A DNA stretch of 64,000 nt from Streptomyces sp. NRRL WC-3605 (GTDB lineage: Bacteria > Actinomycetota > Actinomycetes > Streptomycetales > Streptomycetaceae), in the NCBI RefSeq assembly GCF_001509795.1, contig NZ_LLZN01000059.1, positions 1-64,000 on the forward strand, read 5' to 3'. The notes below the pieces were generated by a model, which was given only the letters and a program-made list of their open reading frames with translations, ran no database searches and was not told where the DNA came from. Every line of letters starts with the position of its first letter. Positions within the stretch are counted from its first letter, which is position 1. Of this stretch, positions 41,247 to 49,649 are shown in pieces. The translations under genes and the position numbers were made by a program.

Positions 41247-42742
41247 TGCGCACTCCCCCCGTTCCCGATCTGCCGACTCGCGCCCTGCACGGTGTCGTTG
41301 ACGCCGTCCAGGACCTGGATCCCGATGCCGACGGGCCCGGCCACCGCAGCGGCCGACGCTGCGGGTCCTGCCGCGCCCGCCGCGGCGGAACCCTGAGCGC
41401 CGACCGCTGCGGTGGAGGGCGCGGCCGTGCCGTCGGGTGCGGCCTGGCCGTTTGGCTGGGCGGCCGCCTGGTTGCGGGCTGCCTGCGCCTGGGCGTCACC
41501 GCCCGAGTGGCCATCCTCGCCTTCGCTGTTGCCCTGACCGGCGCGGCTGCCCATCGTCTGCTCGACGTAGCGGGCGTGCTCCACGGCGCTGGCGGGCTCC
41601 GCGCCCCCGCCGCTGGGCCCGTCGTTGTTGTTCCTGCCGCCGAAGTAGCCCGCGGCTGCGGACAGCGCTCCGCCCGCGCCACCGGAGGCCAGCCCGTTGC
41701 CGACGGCCGCACCGAGCGGCGCGAAGATCTTCGTGAGCGGACCGGGGGCGAGGACCGCCAGGACCAGGGTGGCGCAGCCGCGCAGCCATTCCGCCAAGGT
41801 CTTGGCGTGTCCGAACTCGGCGAAGCCGGTGCAGATGATGACGGCCAGGATGGGCTTGTAGGCGACGATCACGAGTCCGCTGGTGATCAGCTTGGGCGCC
41901 CACTGGCGGGTGGTGTCGCCGCCCGCCCGGCCTCCGCCGGCCACCGGCAGCAGCAGGCAGATGATGGGGATGGCGGACTGCCGCAGGAACACGAGCACCA
42001 GCTGGATGAAGCCGATCAGCAGCAGCACAGCGACGACGCACAGCATGGTGATGGGGTTGGAGACGGCGGCGGGCACCATCACGCCGACGATCCTCTCGTA
42101 GGCCTTGCCGTCGTCTGCGAAAGTGGCGTCGACCAGCCCGGCCGTCAGGGCGTCCCCGGCGGTGAGCAGCAGCGCGAACATGCCCACGCCGATCGCGGAC
42201 AGCAGGGTGTTCTCCACCCAGCCGAGCATCGCCCGCCCCGCGTGTTTGGACTGCCCGGTGACGGCCATCTTCCCGAGCTGCCACATCATTCCGAAGGCTG
42301 CGATCACCAGGCCGAGCCAGACGAGCATGCCCGCCAGCGTGGCTTTGCCGCCCCACAGGCCGGTGCCCTCCAGGTCGACCGACGGGCCGAGGAGGGCGAC
42401 GGTCAGAACCTTCTTGAGGACCCACTTCACCGCATCGGCGCCGGCGTTGATGATGTCGCCCAGGAGGGACTCCCAGACTTCCTTCCATGCCCCCTTGATC
42501 TTCTTCTCGGTTGCCTCGCCGATCTTGTCGCAGATGCTGCTCATGCCGTTGGCGGCGGCGCCCGGGCTGGCCCCGCCGCCGCTGATGATGGCGCCGAGGA
42601 TCGGGCCGGTGGAGATCTGGCAGGCGCCGTCGGTGACGTCGCTGATGATCCCGTCGGCCCGCGCAGGCGGGGCAGCGGCCACCGCCGACACCCCGAACAC
42701 CATGGTCAGCGCCAGGACGAGGACGGCCAGTCGGCGCCTCAC
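41243..42742 (-). CDS. VirB6/TrbL-like membrane protein
   Basis: 499 aa from GTG 42742 (RBS GGGAGG; GTGA overlap with the gene before). A signal peptide (about 1-34) leads to 5-6 long hydrophobic helices between about 120 and 350, including LAGMLVWLGLVIAAFGMMWQ and ITMLCVVAVLLLIGF. The last 130 residues are Gly/Ala/Asn/Gln-rich and polar. The plan is that of VirB6/TrbL channel proteins. It lies in the expected place between the VirB8-like and ATPase genes. Confidence 0.8.
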   Translation of the reverse strand: MRRRLAVLVLALTMVFGVSAVAAAPPARADGIISDVTDGACQISTGPILGAIISGGGASPGAAANGMSSICDKIGEATEKKIKGAWKEVWESLLGDIINAGADAVKWVLKKVLTVALLGPSVDLEGTGLWGGKATLAGMLVWLGLVIAAFGMMWQLGKMAVTGQSKHAGRAMLGWVENTLLSAIGVGMFALLLTAGDALTAGLVDATFADDGKAYERIVGVMVPAAVSNPITMLCVVAVLLLIGFIQLVLVFLRQSAIPIICLLLPVAGGGRAGGDTTRQWAPKLITSGLVIVAYKPILAVIICTGFAEFGHAKTLAEWLRGCATLVLAVLAPGPLTKIFAPLGAAVGNGLASGGAGGALSAAAGYFGGRNNNDGPSGGGAEPASAVEHARYVEQTMGSRAGQGNSEGEDGHSGGDAQAQAARNQAAAQPNGQAAPDGTAAPSTAAVGAQGSAAAGAAGPAASAAAVAGPVGIGIQVLDGVNDTVQGASRQIGNGGSAQ

Positions 42743-43530
42743 GAGGCCTCCCGGATCGCCGTCCACCCCGCCCGGTTGAAGGCCTCGTCACCCGGAGCGG
42801 CCATCTTGGGCTGGCCGTCCTTCCGCGCGGCCGCCAGGGCATCCTGGGTGACCGTCCCGCTCAGCTTCCAGTCGCCGCCCTCCCACCTCACGCCGTTGAC
42901 GACGCGGGTGTAGGAGCTGGCTTCCTCGGCCGTCTCGCCGTTCTTGCGCACGACCCGGCTCAGCAGGAAGACCGAGACCTCGTCCGCCGACTCCTTGATG
43001 ACCTTGAAGCCGACCACGTTGCTGCGCACGTACGCGCCCGCCGGCAGGGGCTGGCCTACGGCCACGCTCATGCTCTTGTGCAGCGCCTTGTCCGTCTGGA
43101 TGGCCTGCAGCTCGATCTGCTCGGCGGTGTCCGGGGACTGGTCGGCCTTCGCCACGTAGGAGTGGTAGATGCGCAGCTGCTCATCGACGTTCGACCGACC
43201 GGCCTCGATGGCGGTGGTGTTGGCGGCCGCCGCCATGGCCACGGCGCCCTGCGTCGTGTGCGGGAACCTGGTCTCGCTGCCCCGGTTGTCGGTCCGCTCC
43301 CCCCGCGGGAGCGCCGCCCATCGCTGCGGCTCGGTCCAGTCCTCCGGAGCCCGGTAGCTCGCCGACGGGCTCGCCGGGCTGGACACGCTCGGACTCGCGC
43401 CGCCCTTGCCGTTCGTGCCCGGCTCCTCGTCGTCCCCGCTGAGCGTGACGTAGGCGGTCAGCCCGAGCACGACCGCGGCCGCGATGCTCACGGCCCAGAT
43501 GCCCTTGCTGTTGCTGGTGCGTGATGCCAT
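42739..43530 (-). CDS. VirB8-like membrane-anchored protein
   Basis: 263 aa from ATG 43530. One helix (about 8-28) is followed by a Ser/Pro-rich stalk and an outer domain of about 190 residues containing ADEVSVFLLSRVVRKNGET and GVRWEGGDWKLSGTV, the alternating beta pattern of an NTF2-like VirB8/TcpC fold. This assignment rests on the single helix, the fold-like tail and operon position rather than on a strong sequence match. It would be an assembly scaffold of the secretion channel. Confidence 0.65.
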   Translation of the reverse strand: MASRTSNSKGIWAVSIAAAVVLGLTAYVTLSGDDEEPGTNGKGGASPSVSSPASPSASYRAPEDWTEPQRWAALPRGERTDNRGSETRFPHTTQGAVAMAAAANTTAIEAGRSNVDEQLRIYHSYVAKADQSPDTAEQIELQAIQTDKALHKSMSVAVGQPLPAGAYVRSNVVGFKVIKESADEVSVFLLSRVVRKNGETAEEASSYTRVVNGVRWEGGDWKLSGTVTQDALAAARKDGQPKMAAPGDEAFNRAGWTAIREAS

Positions 43531-43531
43531 G

Positions 43532-43822
43532 TCAGCCGCCCGCAATGCCGTTGAGGATCGTGATCAGCGAACCGCCCAGCAGGATGGCCGCCACTCCGCC
43601 GCCCATCCACTTGAACGGCTCCGACCCTCCGCTTCCGCGCTGCTTGTCGGAGACGGCCAGCTTGTAGACGCCGAACCCTGCTCCCCCGGCGCCGGCCAGG
43701 ACCACCAGCCACAGGCCGTAGCCGAAGATCTGCGACACCGTTCCGTTCAGTCCCGGGATGGGGGTGGGTTCCGCGCCCGGGATGATGCCGGCGAGCGTGG
43801 CCACCTCAGAGGCCATGGTCAT
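43532..43822 (-). CDS. small membrane protein, VirB2-like position
   Basis: 96 aa from ATG 43822 with GGAAAGGAA upstream. Two hydrophobic segments at about 30-52 and 70-93 flank a Lys/Arg-rich loop (YKLAVSDKQRGSGG). In type IV secretion operons a short two-helix protein in this place is usually the pilin-type VirB2 subunit; classical pilin cleavage features are not obvious, so this is positional inference. It ends one base before the VirB8-like gene. Confidence 0.55.
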   Translation of the reverse strand: MTMASEVATLAGIIPGAEPTPIPGLNGTVSQIFGYGLWLVVLAGAGGAGFGVYKLAVSDKQRGSGGSEPFKWMGGGVAAILLGGSLITILNGIAGG

Positions 43823-43826
43823 CAGG

Positions 43827-44300
43827 TCATTTCCTTTCCAACGCGCGCCGCAGCTTTGCCGCTGCGGCCTGGACGTCCTTGTGCTGCAGGGCCTCCTCCG
43901 GCCCCGCGACCGCGCGCAGCACCGGCAGGTACGGCACCCTCGCCGTCCCGGCCAGCCGCCCCTCCAGGGCGCGCACCAGGTACCGGGCCTGGGCCACCGG
44001 GCGAGCCGGGGCATCCGCGACCAGCACGAGCCACGGCCTGGGCCGAGGGCCCCAGTGCCGGAGCATTTCCTCGAGGCTCGTGGCGCTGTAGACGGTGGTG
44101 TCGGCCACCAGTACCGGCTGGACCCCGTACGGGATGGTCTCGCCGACGGCCATCACGCGGGCGGCGCCCCTGCCGTCGGGATCGAGCATCCGGGCCACCG
44201 TGGCCACCACAATTCCGTACCCATGCACGGGGATCAGTGCGTGCCGCAGCATGACGGGCGCCGCATGCTCAGGTGTTGGCGTCACTGAATGGGCAATCAC
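43827..44300 (-). CDS. DUF6668-like protein opening the conjugation operon
   Basis: 157 aa from GTG 44300 with a GGGGGGAG ribosome site. Segments such as PYGVQPVLVADTT, PRPWLVLVADAPARP and ARVPYLPVLRAV recall the DUF6668 family found at the head of actinobacterial conjugation operons, whose members often hold a P-loop; here the phosphate loop is not evident. It is the first gene of the operon after the divergent promoter region. Confidence 0.5.
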   Translation of the reverse strand: MIAHSVTPTPEHAAPVMLRHALIPVHGYGIVVATVARMLDPDGRGAARVMAVGETIPYGVQPVLVADTTVYSATSLEEMLRHWGPRPRPWLVLVADAPARPVAQARYLVRALEGRLAGTARVPYLPVLRAVAGPEEALQHKDVQAAAAKLRRALERK

Positions 44301-44634
44301 GACACAACTCCCCCCTGTATGACTACGTTTATTCGGCACTGTCTTGGCCCTGCAGGGCCGATAAGGCTAGCGTGACCCACCGCAAACCTATCTGGCGTTT
44401 CCTGCTGGTCACAGGGCTGGAAGCAGGGCGCACACCCCGTATTTCGCCACGCGAAATGAGCGCGCCCGAGCGGAATTCACATACGCCGAGACGAGCCGAA
44501 GAAGTGGTATCCACTTCAACGAATCACGGCCCGCCGCGACTAGGGGATGAACGGCGAATTCGAGCCCCACATCGACCGAAAACGAAGCACCAGCGGACCG
44601 TCAAGAAGGCAGAGATTCAGCGGGGGGACAACGC
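44301..44634. promoter_or_regulatory. divergent regulatory region of the conjugation operon
   Basis: No gene is seen in these 334 bases. GGCCCTGCAGGGCC at 44346-44359 is a perfect 14-bp palindrome, and ATTTCGC-CAC-GCGAAAT at 44441-44457 is a second perfect inverted repeat. They lie between the start of the minus-strand transfer operon and the plus-strand lytic transglycosylase gene, so both units are probably controlled from here. Confidence 0.55.
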
Positions 44635-45699
44635 GTGAAGGTGCTCATACGGGCTGCTGCCGCAGGCGTCATCGCGTTCGTGATGGCGGTCATCGGCCTG
44701 GTGGCGCTCGTCCTCGTGGACGCGGACGCCGAAGCCACCGAGGTATCCGACGGAGGTGGCGGACTGCGGGGAGTGCCCGCCGAGTTCCGCACCTGGATCC
44801 TCAAGGCCGACGATGAATGCAAGGAACCCGGGATGACCCCGGCACTGCTGGCCGCGCAGCTGTACCAGGAGAGCAAGTTCCAGACCTCCCCGCAGGCCGC
44901 CACCTCCCACGCCGGCGCGCAGGGCCCCGCGCAATTCATGCCGGGAACGTGGGCCACCTGGGGGCGGGACGCCGACGGCAACGGCGAGGCCTCGCCCTGG
45001 GACATCGGCGACGCCGTCATGGCCCAGGGCCGCATGATGTGCTCCCTGCTCAAGCAGGCCAGAGCCTCGGGCTACGGGGGCGACGTGCGGGCGCTCGCCC
45101 TGGCCGGCTACAACGCCGGGTGGGGCCGGGTCCAGCAGTTCCGCGGGGTGCCGCCGAAGTCGTTCGCGGGCGGCGAGACCTACAACTACGTGCAGATCAT
45201 TCTGTCGACCATGAAGCGGTTCGAGGGCCCGGCACGGCTCACCGTCGAAGGCTCCGGAACCGGCCCCGACGCCCTGCGCAAGGCAGCCACCCAGATGGGG
45301 ACCCCGTACGCCTGGGGCGGCGGCAACGCCAGCGGCCCTTCGACCGGGTTCTGCGACGGCGTCAACGGCTACCTGGACGGCCGCTGCTCCGCCTCCTCCA
45401 CCGTCGGGTTCGACTGCAGCAGCCTGGTCATGTACGCGTACTGGCCCCACGTGAAACTGCCGCGCACGGCGGCCGCCCAGTACGGAGCCACCTCCGACCG
45501 CGCGGTCTCCCGCAGCGACCTCAAGCCCGGAGACCTGCTGTTCTGGAGTCACGGCGGGTCCGGCGCCATCTATCACGTCGCGATCTACGCGGGTGACGGC
45601 AACGTCCTGCACGCACCGCGCACAGGACGGAACGTCTCCCTCGCCCCTCTCACCTCCGCCATGCCCCAGCGGGACTACTACGGAGCCACCCGCCCTTGA
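44635..45699 (+). CDS. bifunctional lytic transglycosylase / NlpC-P60 peptidase (VirB1-like)
   Basis: 354 aa from GTG 44635 (RBS GGGGGGA). A membrane anchor (5-30) precedes an SLT-like domain with the catalytic Glu79 in LYQESKFQ, GPAQFMPGTWATWG and ALAGYNAGWGRVQQF. The C-terminal domain is NlpC/P60 with Cys261 in FDCSSLVMYAY and His314 in YHVAIYAG. The enzyme cuts both glycan and peptide bonds in the cell wall and serves as the VirB1/TcpG-type enzyme opening the wall for the transfer apparatus. It is divergent from the transfer operon. Confidence 0.92.
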   Translation: MKVLIRAAAAGVIAFVMAVIGLVALVLVDADAEATEVSDGGGGLRGVPAEFRTWILKADDECKEPGMTPALLAAQLYQESKFQTSPQAATSHAGAQGPAQFMPGTWATWGRDADGNGEASPWDIGDAVMAQGRMMCSLLKQARASGYGGDVRALALAGYNAGWGRVQQFRGVPPKSFAGGETYNYVQIILSTMKRFEGPARLTVEGSGTGPDALRKAATQMGTPYAWGGGNASGPSTGFCDGVNGYLDGRCSASSTVGFDCSSLVMYAYWPHVKLPRTAAAQYGATSDRAVSRSDLKPGDLLFWSHGGSGAIYHVAIYAGDGNVLHAPRTGRNVSLAPLTSAMPQRDYYGATRP

Positions 45700-45706
45700 C
45701 CGGATG

Positions 45707-45738
45707 TGTCCACCGCTGGACATGTACAGTGGTGGACA
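45707..45738 (+). promoter_or_regulatory. leaderless promoter inside an inverted repeat
   Basis: TACAGT (45725-45730) lies 7 bases before the ATG at 45738. TGTCCAC (45707-45713) and GTGGACA (45732-45738) form an inverted repeat that spans it, with GGACATG repeated directly at 45718 and 45734. This suggests an autoregulatory operator. Confidence 0.5.
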
Positions 45739-46301
45739 TGTTGAAGACCTATGCGGTGATGGTTACCCCGCAGGACTACCCCCCGGCTTTCATCGGTCCG
45801 TTCATCGCCAAGACGAACGCTGAGCGCTACGCCGAGCGGATCGGGCGGTTCGAGAGCCGACGCACGAAGAACCACGTCGACGCCTTCGTCGTCACCGCCA
45901 ACCCGCGCAACAAGCATCTGGACCCGCGGTTGCCCACCGACCCCTGGACCCTGGGCCGACTCATTGACGAGGAGGAGGACCAGGATGTCGTCCCCTGCCT
46001 GTACGCCCGACTCGAAGCCCAGCTCGGGGCTGACGTCGCGGAGAAGGTCTGGTCCCAAGCCACCGGGTGGGAGGGCAACAGCATCTCCGGCCGCGAGCAG
46101 CTCCTCGCCTCGGCCGAGGACTGGCGCACTCAGCGCCTCGGTGCCGTGAACGCCCTCAAGCGCATTGCGGTCGAGCTGTGGAACGACGGCATGGAGAACG
46201 TCCAGGACATCAGGCGTGCGACCGGACTCTCCCGGACGACGGTCTACGAAGTCCTGCGCGCCGCCGACATTGACCCCGCCGCGCGCGACTCCGAGCAATG
46301 A
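45738..46301 (+). CDS. unknown protein with C-terminal HTH
   Basis: 187 aa. Residues 150-180 (NVQDIRRATGLSRTTVYEVL) are a helix-turn-helix of the resolvase/XRE kind. The first part (MVTPQDYPPAFIGPF, TNAERYAERIGRFESR) is unknown. The ATG directly follows a TACAGT box and an inverted repeat, so the gene likely represses itself. Its position between the transfer and mobilisation genes suggests that it controls transfer. A hairpin terminator follows. Confidence 0.65.
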   Translation: MLKTYAVMVTPQDYPPAFIGPFIAKTNAERYAERIGRFESRRTKNHVDAFVVTANPRNKHLDPRLPTDPWTLGRLIDEEEDQDVVPCLYARLEAQLGADVAEKVWSQATGWEGNSISGREQLLASAEDWRTQRLGAVNALKRIAVELWNDGMENVQDIRRATGLSRTTVYEVLRAADIDPAARDSEQ

Positions 46302-46305
46302 GCAT

Positions 46306-46349
46306 CGAACCTGGGTTGCAGCCTACGTCCGGGTCGCAACCCGGGTTCG
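46306..46349 (+). terminator. 14-bp hairpin after the HTH gene
   Basis: CGAACCTGGGTTGC (46306-46319) pairs with GCAACCCGGGTTCG (46336-46349), with one wobble. It lies 4 bases after the HTH gene stop. Confidence 0.65.
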
Positions 46350-46440
46350 AGCACCGACATGGCATGTGGGCCTCAGCAACGTGCTCTTCAGCGGACCCGC
46401 GCTCCCGGTCTCGCTCGTGAAGCCCAATTAGCAACCCCCG

Positions 46441-46596
46441 TCACAGCTTCAGCAAGCCGACCGCGACCACGAGGACAGCCGCGCCGAGCGTCAGCGCCGG
46501 GATCGCCGCCGGGTACGTCACACCGACGAGCACCGCGACCACGGCGCATAGCAGTGCCAGAATGAAGCGGGTCATGGGGTCGGTCGGGGTCGGCAT
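46441..46596 (-). CDS. 51-aa membrane microprotein
   Basis: ATG 46596 has GAGGAG before it. The product has a short polar start and two hydrophobic stretches (about 9-25 and 29-49). It is the last gene of the mobilisation block. No family was recognised. Confidence 0.55.
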   Translation of the reverse strand: MPTPTDPMTRFILALLCAVVAVLVGVTYPAAIPALTLGAAVLVVAVGLLKL

Positions 46597-46719
46597 CGCA
46601 TCTCCTCTGCTCGGAACGGTGCGCTGACACTGCCGGTTGCGGGGGTTAGCCCCGCAAGCCGCGTACGCCGCACCGTGCGTGCCTGGACGAAGTCCCAATC
46701 CGCCCCCATTGCGCGGCAG

Positions 46720-47865
46720 CTATCGGGTCTTGCCGCTCCTTGATGCAGGCCCTGCTTCGCGGTGCGCAGCCGCGCCGGGCACGGCCGGTGCCGGACCCTT
46801 CCCGACCGCCTTAGTAGGGCCCACACTCGGCGAAGTCGCTCGGGCCGCCGCGGTGCTCACCTTCGCCCCCGGGCGCGTCGGCGAACCGACCGGCTTGCGC
46901 AGCGCGTCGTTGGCCGCTTGGACCAGGCGCCGCCCCATCTGCGGCTGCGGCCCCTCCCGCCACGAGGTGTCCGTCGACAGCTGGGCCAGGTGCACGCCGA
47001 CCGGCTGCCCCGCTGTCTCCATGGCCGCCATCCTCGCGGCCAGCAGCGGCCACTGACGCGCCGACAACAGGAGGTCCGCCTCCCGCTCCGCGCCAGGCAG
47101 AGCCTCGCGGACCATGCGCGCGAAACGCTGGTTCTCCGACGAGGCAATGGAGAGCTGGCGAAGGGCCCGCTCACGGTCTCCGAGGTCAAGGTCCCTGGGG
47201 ACGTCCAGCCCCACCGTCAGCGGCCCGTACGACAGCGTCGCGTCCCTGCTCGTGGTGGGCACCTCCGCTATGGCAAGCACCCTGGCGACCGCCTGGTCGA
47301 CGCCGACGCCCTCCTCGTGCGCGTACGCGAGGATCGCCCTCACGTCGACTCCGCGCTCGTTCAGCGTCGCCATCGTCCGTGCCATCTCCGGCCATGCCGG
47401 GGAGGACAGGATGGCCTCGCGCACCGGTCCCGCCGGCAGCGTCTCGCGCAGCGCCTTCGCCCACTCCTCGGTGCCCTCGTGCTTCACCTTCTCGGCGTTC
47501 GCCGCTACCTGGTCCCGCACCGTCACGGCGATCTCGCCGACCCGGGGCAGCAACGCCTCCAGGTCGACCCCGGCCCGCTTGAGCGCCATGAGCTGCTGGG
47601 CGAGCTGCGGCCAGTCAGCGCCCGCCAACAGAGCCGCAGCGACGTCGTCCGGCAGGAACTTCTTGACCTCCTCCGAAGCCTCCCCTGCCGCCTTCTCGGC
47701 GTCCGGGAACTCGTCCGCCTTCCCGGCCCGCTCCTGCTGCTGACGGCGTACCGCATCCGCGATCGCCATGACCAGACGGAACGCCATCACGGAGGTCTGC
47801 ACCGCCTCGGCGACGGCCTCCATGAAGGCCTCCCCGGGGCGTTCCTCCGGCATCGGCATCGTCAT
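46720..47865 (-). CDS. relaxase-associated protein with repeated helical units
   Basis: 381 aa. After an N-terminal helical part, three units of about 45 residues recur, each containing an A-W/QWP-x-L/MAxxM/LxxLxxAG core: DWPQLAQQLMALKRAG, AWPEMARTMATLNERG and QWPLLAARMAAMETAG. The C-terminus of the relaxase just upstream has the same unit (AWPALRTRLAAVENAG). It therefore probably binds, or evolved from, the relaxase and acts in the relaxosome. It starts 14 bases after the relaxase stop. The Ala/Pro-rich tail is unordered. Confidence 0.7.
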   Translation of the reverse strand: MTMPMPEERPGEAFMEAVAEAVQTSVMAFRLVMAIADAVRRQQQERAGKADEFPDAEKAAGEASEEVKKFLPDDVAAALLAGADWPQLAQQLMALKRAGVDLEALLPRVGEIAVTVRDQVAANAEKVKHEGTEEWAKALRETLPAGPVREAILSSPAWPEMARTMATLNERGVDVRAILAYAHEEGVGVDQAVARVLAIAEVPTTSRDATLSYGPLTVGLDVPRDLDLGDRERALRQLSIASSENQRFARMVREALPGAEREADLLLSARQWPLLAARMAAMETAGQPVGVHLAQLSTDTSWREGPQPQMGRRLVQAANDALRKPVGSPTRPGAKVSTAAARATSPSVGPTKAVGKGPAPAVPGAAAHREAGPASRSGKTR

Positions 47866-47879
47866 GTCCGCTCCCCTCG

Positions 47880-49649
47880 TTACCGGGCCCGAGGCGGGCC
47901 CTTGCGCTGCTCGTCACCCGGCGGCCTACGGGTCGGCCCGGATGCCCCCAGCAAGGGCGGCCCACTGCTCCGGCCGGCGTCACCGGTCGACGTCGGCGAT
48001 GGGCTTCTTCCGGTGACCGGCGTCGGCGCACCGCGCTGGCGGCTCCACCCGTCCAGCCGCCATGTAAGCACCTCGGCGACGGATTCCGCAGAGGTCAACT
48101 GCCGTTGTGCGGCCACCCTGGTGAGGACCTCGACCGGGTCATCCCCCGCGTTCTCGACAGCGGCCAACCGGGTGCGCAGCGCGGGCCATGCCGGGTCTGC
48201 GAGCACCGCACGCGCATGCTCGGGGACAGCCTCCTGCAGCACGCCCGCCATGGGGCGCTCTCCCGAGACGGCAGGGGTCCGGCGGACGCCCCCGGGCCGG
48301 GTGGTCGTGCGCTTCGGACGGGGCTGGTAGTCACGCGCCGCGCTCGCACCAGCGGTCACCTCGACCGCCTCACGCAGCAGCCGCCCGGCTCGCCCGGAGG
48401 CCTCCGCCTGGGCGCGGTGCTCCTGTGCCTGGTGCCAGCGGTGAGAGGCCTCGATCGCAGTGGCCAGAGCGAGCAGGAAGCCGAGTGCGGCCACCGCGTC
48501 GCTCCTTCCGGCGGCGGCCGCCGACCGGGACAGCATGTATGCCGACTCCCGGTAGAGGCTGCGCGCCTGGCCTTCCAGCGCACGGTCGCCCGGCACGCGC
48601 GAGGCCCGCTCGAACTCGTAGGCCGCGTCACGCAGTCGATCGCGCACCATGCGCGGCGAGATCACCGCAGCGATGACGATGAGGTCACCGAGTGCGGCGA
48701 CGTCCCCGGCCCCCTGGCGCAGACCGCCCGCGCCGAGCTGGTCGGCGGCCGCACGTACACGCCGCTCCGCCTCCTGCCACATCTCCGCCGGCGCGACAGT
48801 CGGCACCGAGACGGGTCTCGTCCAGCGCTCCCGTACGCGCGGCAGGGACAGATCGGAGGCGAGCCGGGCGCCGGGAAACCACACCGCGCGCTGCCCGCCA
48901 TCACGGTCACCGGGCAGGGCGACGGAGTACCCGGTGATGTTCCCGTCTGGCGCGACACGCTTGTTCACCCGGACTCCGGCGGCGGTCAGCCGGGCGAAGA
49001 AGTCGTCCTCGTTCGCGGCGGCGGCCGCGGCCTCCCGGACCGTCCGCTGCAGCGTCACCCGCGCCGGCTCCGACAGCCCGCGCCGAACGGCTTTCTCCTG
49101 CTCCCCGGTCTTCGGCCACGTCCGCGCGGTCTTGTCGCCATGGGTCAGCCGACGCAGCCCGAACTCGGCCTCGAACTTCCGGGCGGCGGCGTGCATCTTC
49201 GGGATGTCCTGCCGCAGTCGCGGCTGACGGCCGTCCTGCCTCGCCTGCGTCGCGACGATGTGAATGTGGTCGTCGGCATGACGGATCGCCACCCACCGGC
49301 AGCCCTGATCGTCACCGTGCTCAGCGATGCCGGCGGCGTGCATCATCTCGCGTGCGACCTTCGCCCATTCCTGGTCCGTCAGGAGCCGGTCCTCGGGGGC
49401 GTTGCGCACCGCTACGTGGTAGACGTGCTTGGCCGGTCGCTTACCGAGCAGGGCGTGCACCGGAGCGTCCAGGATGAGCGCCAGGTCGGCGATCGTCATG
49501 TGCGGCGAGCGCGCCGGGTCCTCGACGAAGGGGTCGTCCCAGGAAGCGACCATGTGCGGGTTGGTGTGCTCGTCACGCTTCCCGGGGCCGTACAGGTAGG
49601 CCAGCAGCCCGCAGGTGTCCGTGCCGTCCCTGGCCTTCTTCGGCATCAT
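47880..49649 (-). CDS. MOBP-type relaxase
   Basis: 589 aa. The N-terminal relaxase domain has a Tyr-rich start (GLLAYLYGPGKRDEH), the HVYHVAVRNAPEDRLLTDQEW motif and the metal-binding histidines H124, H128 and H130 in RHADDHIHIVAT. These are the motifs of plasmid mobilisation nucleases that nick oriT and stay bound to the strand's 5' end. The C-terminal half is helical, with coiled-coil and one repeat unit shared with its neighbour. The gene overlaps the MobC-like gene stop as ATGA. oriT is expected just upstream of the MobC gene, where a palindrome-rich tract occurs. Confidence 0.88.
   Translation of the reverse strand: MMPKKARDGTDTCGLLAYLYGPGKRDEHTNPHMVASWDDPFVEDPARSPHMTIADLALILDAPVHALLGKRPAKHVYHVAVRNAPEDRLLTDQEWAKVAREMMHAAGIAEHGDDQGCRWVAIRHADDHIHIVATQARQDGRQPRLRQDIPKMHAAARKFEAEFGLRRLTHGDKTARTWPKTGEQEKAVRRGLSEPARVTLQRTVREAAAAAANEDDFFARLTAAGVRVNKRVAPDGNITGYSVALPGDRDGGQRAVWFPGARLASDLSLPRVRERWTRPVSVPTVAPAEMWQEAERRVRAAADQLGAGGLRQGAGDVAALGDLIVIAAVISPRMVRDRLRDAAYEFERASRVPGDRALEGQARSLYRESAYMLSRSAAAAGRSDAVAALGFLLALATAIEASHRWHQAQEHRAQAEASGRAGRLLREAVEVTAGASAARDYQPRPKRTTTRPGGVRRTPAVSGERPMAGVLQEAVPEHARAVLADPAWPALRTRLAAVENAGDDPVEVLTRVAAQRQLTSAESVAEVLTWRLDGWSRQRGAPTPVTGRSPSPTSTGDAGRSSGPPLLGASGPTRRPPGDEQRKGPPRAR

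Noticed and set aside
46336..46350. GGGTTCGA stretch resembling a tRNA T-arm
   Set aside because: No acceptor, D or anticodon arms fit around it; it belongs to a 14-bp hairpin.
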